Shown: positions 61,397-64,000 of the stretch, one piece after another
Layout of the letters: every line of letters starts with the position of its first letter
How positions within the stretch are numbered: the stretch's first letter is position 1
Assembly (NCBI RefSeq): GCF_000418555.1
Contig: NZ_ATKM01000024.1
Span: 1 to 64,000, forward strand
From: Pseudomonas sp. P818
GTDB lineage: Bacteria; Pseudomonadota; Gammaproteobacteria; Pseudomonadales; Pseudomonadaceae
Direction of reading: 5' to 3'
DNA: 64,000 nt
The notes under the pieces: generated by a model
Database searches by the model: none
The model's input: the letters and a program-made list of their open reading frames with translations, nothing else
Told to the model about the DNA's origin: nothing
Made by a program: the position numbers and the translations under genes

Positions 61397-63085
61397 TCAG
61401 AACGCCAGGTGTTCGGCCAGCGGGCCCAGGGCCAGCGCCGGCATGAAGGTCAGGCCACCCACCAGGAGGATGGTCAGGGTCAGCAGCACGACGAACAGCG
61501 GCCCATGGGTGGGGAAGCTGTTCTGCCCCTGCGGCGCGGCGCGCTTGGCCGCCAGGCTGCCGGCAATCGCCAGCACCGGCAGGATGTAGCCGAAGCGCCC
61601 GAGCAGCATGGCCAGGCCGAGCATCAGGTCGTGGTAGGGGGTGTCGGCGGTGAAGCCGGCGAAGGCCGAGCCGTTGTTGCCGGTGGCCGAGCCGTAGGCA
61701 TACAGCGCCTGGCTGAAGCCATGCGGGCCGGGGTTGCCGATGGAGGCCGCGGGGCCGGCGAAACTCACCGCCAGAGCGCCGAACACCAGCACGCCGAGCG
61801 GCATCACCAGCAGCGTGGCGACCATCAGGCGCACCTCGCGTGCCTCCAGCTTCTTGCCCAGGTAGGCCGGGGTGCGGCCGATCATCAGGCCGGCGAGGAA
61901 CACTGCGATCAGCACGAACAGCAGCATGCCGTAGAGGCCGGCGCCAACGCCGCCGAAGACGATCTCGCCGAGCAGCATGTTGACCAGCGGCACCAGCCCG
62001 CCGAGGGCGCTGAAACTGTCATGCATGGCGTTCACCGAACCGTTGGACGCCGCCGTGGTGGTGGTCGCCCAAAGCGCCGAAGCGAAGCTGCCGAAGCGCG
62101 CCTCCTTGCCCTCCAGCGAGCCCACCTGCTCGATGGGCAGCCCCGCCAGCGCCGGGTTCGGCTGCAGCTCCGCCCAGGCGCACACGCCCAGGCCAATGAC
62201 GAACAGCAGCAGCATGCTGGCCAGGATCGCCCGGCTCTGGCGCAGGTCACGCACGTAGTGGCCGAAGGTGAACACCAGCGCCGCCGGGATCAACAGGATC
62301 GACGCCAGCTCCAGCAGGTTGCTCAGCGCCGTGGGGTTCTCGAACGGATGCGCCGAGTTGACGCCGAAGAAGCCGCCGCCGTTGGTGCCCAGTTGCTTGA
62401 TGGCGATCTGGCTGGCCGCCGGCCCCATCGGCAGGCTCTGCTCGCTGCCCTGCAGGGTGGTGGCCGAGATGTAGTCGCTGAAATTCTGCGGCACGCCCTG
62501 CCATACCAGTAGCACGGCCAACACCAGGCACAGCGGCAACAGGCCGTAGAGCACGGCGCGGGTGATATCGACCCAGAAATTGCCCAGGCGGTCGCTGGAC
62601 TGCCGCGCCAAACCCCGGCACAGCACCACCAGCACCGCCAGGCCCACCGCCGGGCTGACGAAATTCTGCACGCCAAGGCCGAGCATCTGGCTGAAGTAGC
62701 TGAGCTGCGCCTCGCCGCTGTAGGCCTGCCAGTTGGTGTTGGTGACGAAGCTCACCGCCGTGTTGAACGCCAGCGGCAGGCTCATCCCCGCCACCTGCTG
62801 CGGGTTGAGCGGCAAGGCGCCCTGCAGCAGCAGAATGCTCATCAGCGCCAGCAGGCAGACAAGGCTGAAGACCAGCAGCGCCAGGGCGTAGCCGCGCCAG
62901 CTTTGCTCCTGCTCCGGGTCGACGCCAGCCACGCGGTAGCACAGGCGCTCCAGCGGCTGCAGCACCGGGCTGAGCCAGGTGCGCTGGCCCTCCATCACGC
63001 GATAGAAGTAGCGCCCGAGAAAGGGTGCCGGTGCCAGCACCAGCAGGGAAAAGGCCGCCAGCAGCAGCCAGTCGTAGTCGTGCAT
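61397..63085 (-). CDS. kdpA: K+-transporting ATPase subunit A
   Basis: The protein has 562 residues from the ATG at 63085 (MHDYDWLLLAAF), chosen because GAGGAGG lies before it; the ATG at 63103 overlaps kdpF. It is the channel-like subunit with four selectivity-filter-type loops, such as FVTNTNWQAYSGE, GTNGGGFFGVNSAHPFENP and ATTTTAASNGSVNAM. It conducts K+ into the KdpB-driven pathway. Confidence 0.96.
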   Translation of the reverse strand: MHDYDWLLLAAFSLLVLAPAPFLGRYFYRVMEGQRTWLSPVLQPLERLCYRVAGVDPEQEQSWRGYALALLVFSLVCLLALMSILLLQGALPLNPQQVAGMSLPLAFNTAVSFVTNTNWQAYSGEAQLSYFSQMLGLGVQNFVSPAVGLAVLVVLCRGLARQSSDRLGNFWVDITRAVLYGLLPLCLVLAVLLVWQGVPQNFSDYISATTLQGSEQSLPMGPAASQIAIKQLGTNGGGFFGVNSAHPFENPTALSNLLELASILLIPAALVFTFGHYVRDLRQSRAILASMLLLFVIGLGVCAWAELQPNPALAGLPIEQVGSLEGKEARFGSFASALWATTTTAASNGSVNAMHDSFSALGGLVPLVNMLLGEIVFGGVGAGLYGMLLFVLIAVFLAGLMIGRTPAYLGKKLEAREVRLMVATLLVMPLGVLVFGALAVSFAGPAASIGNPGPHGFSQALYAYGSATGNNGSAFAGFTADTPYHDLMLGLAMLLGRFGYILPVLAIAGSLAAKRAAPQGQNSFPTHGPLFVVLLTLTILLVGGLTFMPALALGPLAEHLAF

Positions 63086-63095
63086 GGCCGCCTCC

Positions 63096-63185
63096 TCAAC
63101 CACGCCCTGCGGTGAGCAGCGCCACCAGCAGATAGGCGAAGAGGCCGACCACCAGGATCAGCGACACACCATCGATTGCGTTCAT
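63096..63185 (-). CDS. kdpF: Kdp complex small subunit KdpF (29 residues)
   Basis: A 29-codon frame on the minus strand reads MNAIDGVSLILVVGLFAYLL and ends VALLTAGRG. This is a single membrane helix with the typical KdpF pattern, located 10 bases before the kdpA ATG. It stabilises the KdpABC complex. It is too small for most gene-finding cutoffs. Confidence 0.9.
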   Translation of the reverse strand: MNAIDGVSLILVVGLFAYLLVALLTAGRG

Positions 63186-63452
63186 CTACAAAGCTCCACG
63201 ATGCGGGGAATCCGCTCGCGAGCATTGTCGAAAGGCTGGCCGTAAAGATTCGATTGGCGCCCCGCCGCCGGGGCGTAAAGAAATCGTATTGATGCAGTGG
63301 GATCAGCCCTGTGGGAGGCGCTTCAGCGGCGACAGGGCCGCTACGCTGCATGGCCGTGGCACCCGTAGGGTTAGCGGCGCAGCACACCGCTACCACAGCC
63401 AAGTACCCACCCGGCGCGCCGCGTAACCCACCAGGCGATACCAAACCCCCCA
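63186..63452. other. Intergenic region upstream of kdpF
   Basis: No gene is seen here. The right-hand side follows the chrA stop and holds a REP-like stretch (GGAGGCGCTTCAGCGGCGAC... near 63310-63345). The left-hand side near 63190-63290 should hold the KdpE-regulated promoter of kdpFABC, but no clear site could be defined by eye. Confidence 0.45.
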
Positions 63453-64000
63453 TCAAACCAACAGATGCCCCACCAGCCCGACTATGGCGCAACCGGCGAT
63501 GGTCTCGATCACCCCACGCTTGAAAGCGAACAGGGCCAATGCCGCCCCGCTGGCGATCAACGCCGACACCCAATCGAAGGTGCCGGCAAAGCCCTCGGGC
63601 CAGAGCACGTGATAGCCGAAGAACAGCGCCAGGTTGAGAATCACACCCACCACAGCGGCGGTGATGCCGGTCAGCGGCGCGGTGAACTTCAGCTCGCCAT
63701 GGGTCGACTCCACCAACGGCCCGCCGGCGAGGATGAACAAAAACGACGGCAGGAAGGTGAACCAGGTGACCAGGCAGGCCGCCAGTGCGCCACTGGCGAA
63801 GGCCGAGTCGCCACCGAAAACTGGCTGCCCATAGGCGCCGACGAAGGCGACGAAGGCCACCACCATGATCAGTGGCCCCGGCGTGGTCTCACCGAGGGCC
63901 AGACCATCGATCATCTGCGTCGGCGTCAGCCAGCCGTAGTGGCCCACCGCGCCCTGATACACGTAGGGCAACACCGCATAGGCACCGCCAAAGGTCAGCA
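63453..64000 (-). CDS. chrA: Chromate transporter ChrA, partial (5' end outside window)
   Basis: The open frame enters from the right edge and ends at 63453. It reads LTFGGAYAVLPYVYQGAV, then MIDGLALGETTPGPLIMVVA and AACLVTWFTFLPSFLFILAG, the C-terminal domain of ChrA/CHR proteins. About 182 residues are in the window. It exports chromate or transports related oxyanions. Its nearness to sulfur genes is a coincidence of the map as far as I can tell, though chromate is a sulfate analogue. Confidence 0.88.
   Translation of the reverse strand, partial: LTFGGAYAVLPYVYQGAVGHYGWLTPTQMIDGLALGETTPGPLIMVVAFVAFVGAYGQPVFGGDSAFASGALAACLVTWFTFLPSFLFILAGGPLVESTHGELKFTAPLTGITAAVVGVILNLALFFGYHVLWPEGFAGTFDWVSALIASGAALALFAFKRGVIETIAGCAIVGLVGHLLV

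Noticed and set aside
60656..62512. 618-codon plus-strand frame across kdpB/kdpA
   Set aside because: It is opposite two well-supported genes, has no domain, and bridges their junction.

Overview
The window looks like a Pseudomonas chromosome, probably of the mendocina/oleovorans/alcaligenes type. The evidence is high-GC coding with Pseudomonas gene families throughout: an OprD/OprE-type porin, DUF2388, LsfA, ssuEADCBF, kdpFABCDE and dctBD-dctPQM beside rml genes. REP-type palindromes recur in intergenic gaps. No rRNA, tRNA or CRISPR array was seen. Assignments rest on motif reading and remembered family knowledge; no database search was run.

Region 1 (1-14,700) is a visibly AT-richer surface-polysaccharide island. 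All its genes read on the minus strand, and most overlap by 1-4 bases. Its transcription starts near 14,523 with a rhamnosyltransferase-like GT2 protein, then rfbB, rfbD, rfbA and rfbC (dTDP-L-rhamnose), then a Wzm/Wzt ABC exporter. After these come a TylF-type methyltransferase, a sulfotransferase-like protein, a decayed IS5-type transposase, an MBOAT/AlgX-like O-acetylation pair, a WsaF-like glycosyltransferase, and a methyltransferase with a coiled-coil tail that leaves the window. It most likely makes a rhamnose-containing, ABC-exported and chemically decorated O-polysaccharide.

Region 2 (14,735-22,985) opens with the tail of a second, broken rfbA, followed by intact second copies of rfbC and rfbD. 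It continues into the C4-dicarboxylate system: sensor DctB, sigma-54 activator DctD and the TRAP transporter DctPQM. A good sigma-54 promoter lies before dctP. The rfbA stump appears to mark the island edge.

Region 3 (23,191-32,449) is ordinary core: a DUF502 protein, an Lrp-type regulator, a small unknown protein, a GspE-family ATPase, an L,D-transpeptidase-like protein, NfeD-like and DUF2388 proteins, a porin, a diguanylate cyclase and a DesA-like desaturase.

Region 4 (32,450-45,615) is a dense signalling block on the plus strand. It holds a PAS-GGDEF-EAL protein, a truncated response regulator, three consecutive sensor kinases with near-identical phosphoacceptor segments, a single-domain receiver, and an HPT-REC-REC-GGDEF protein. 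The last five genes are joined by 4-8 base overlaps. They look like a complete multistep phosphorelay ending in c-di-GMP synthesis, and this is the best candidate here for an undescribed system.

Region 5 (45,707-54,582) is sulfur acquisition on the minus strand: lsfA, ssuEADCBF and sbp-cysT-cysW. No cysA follows cysW. Many of the gaps hold palindromic repeats. Region 6 (54,699-64,000) has a GNAT acetyltransferase, kdpFABC with kdpDE (including a 29-residue KdpF) and the C-terminal part of a ChrA chromate transporter cut by the right edge.
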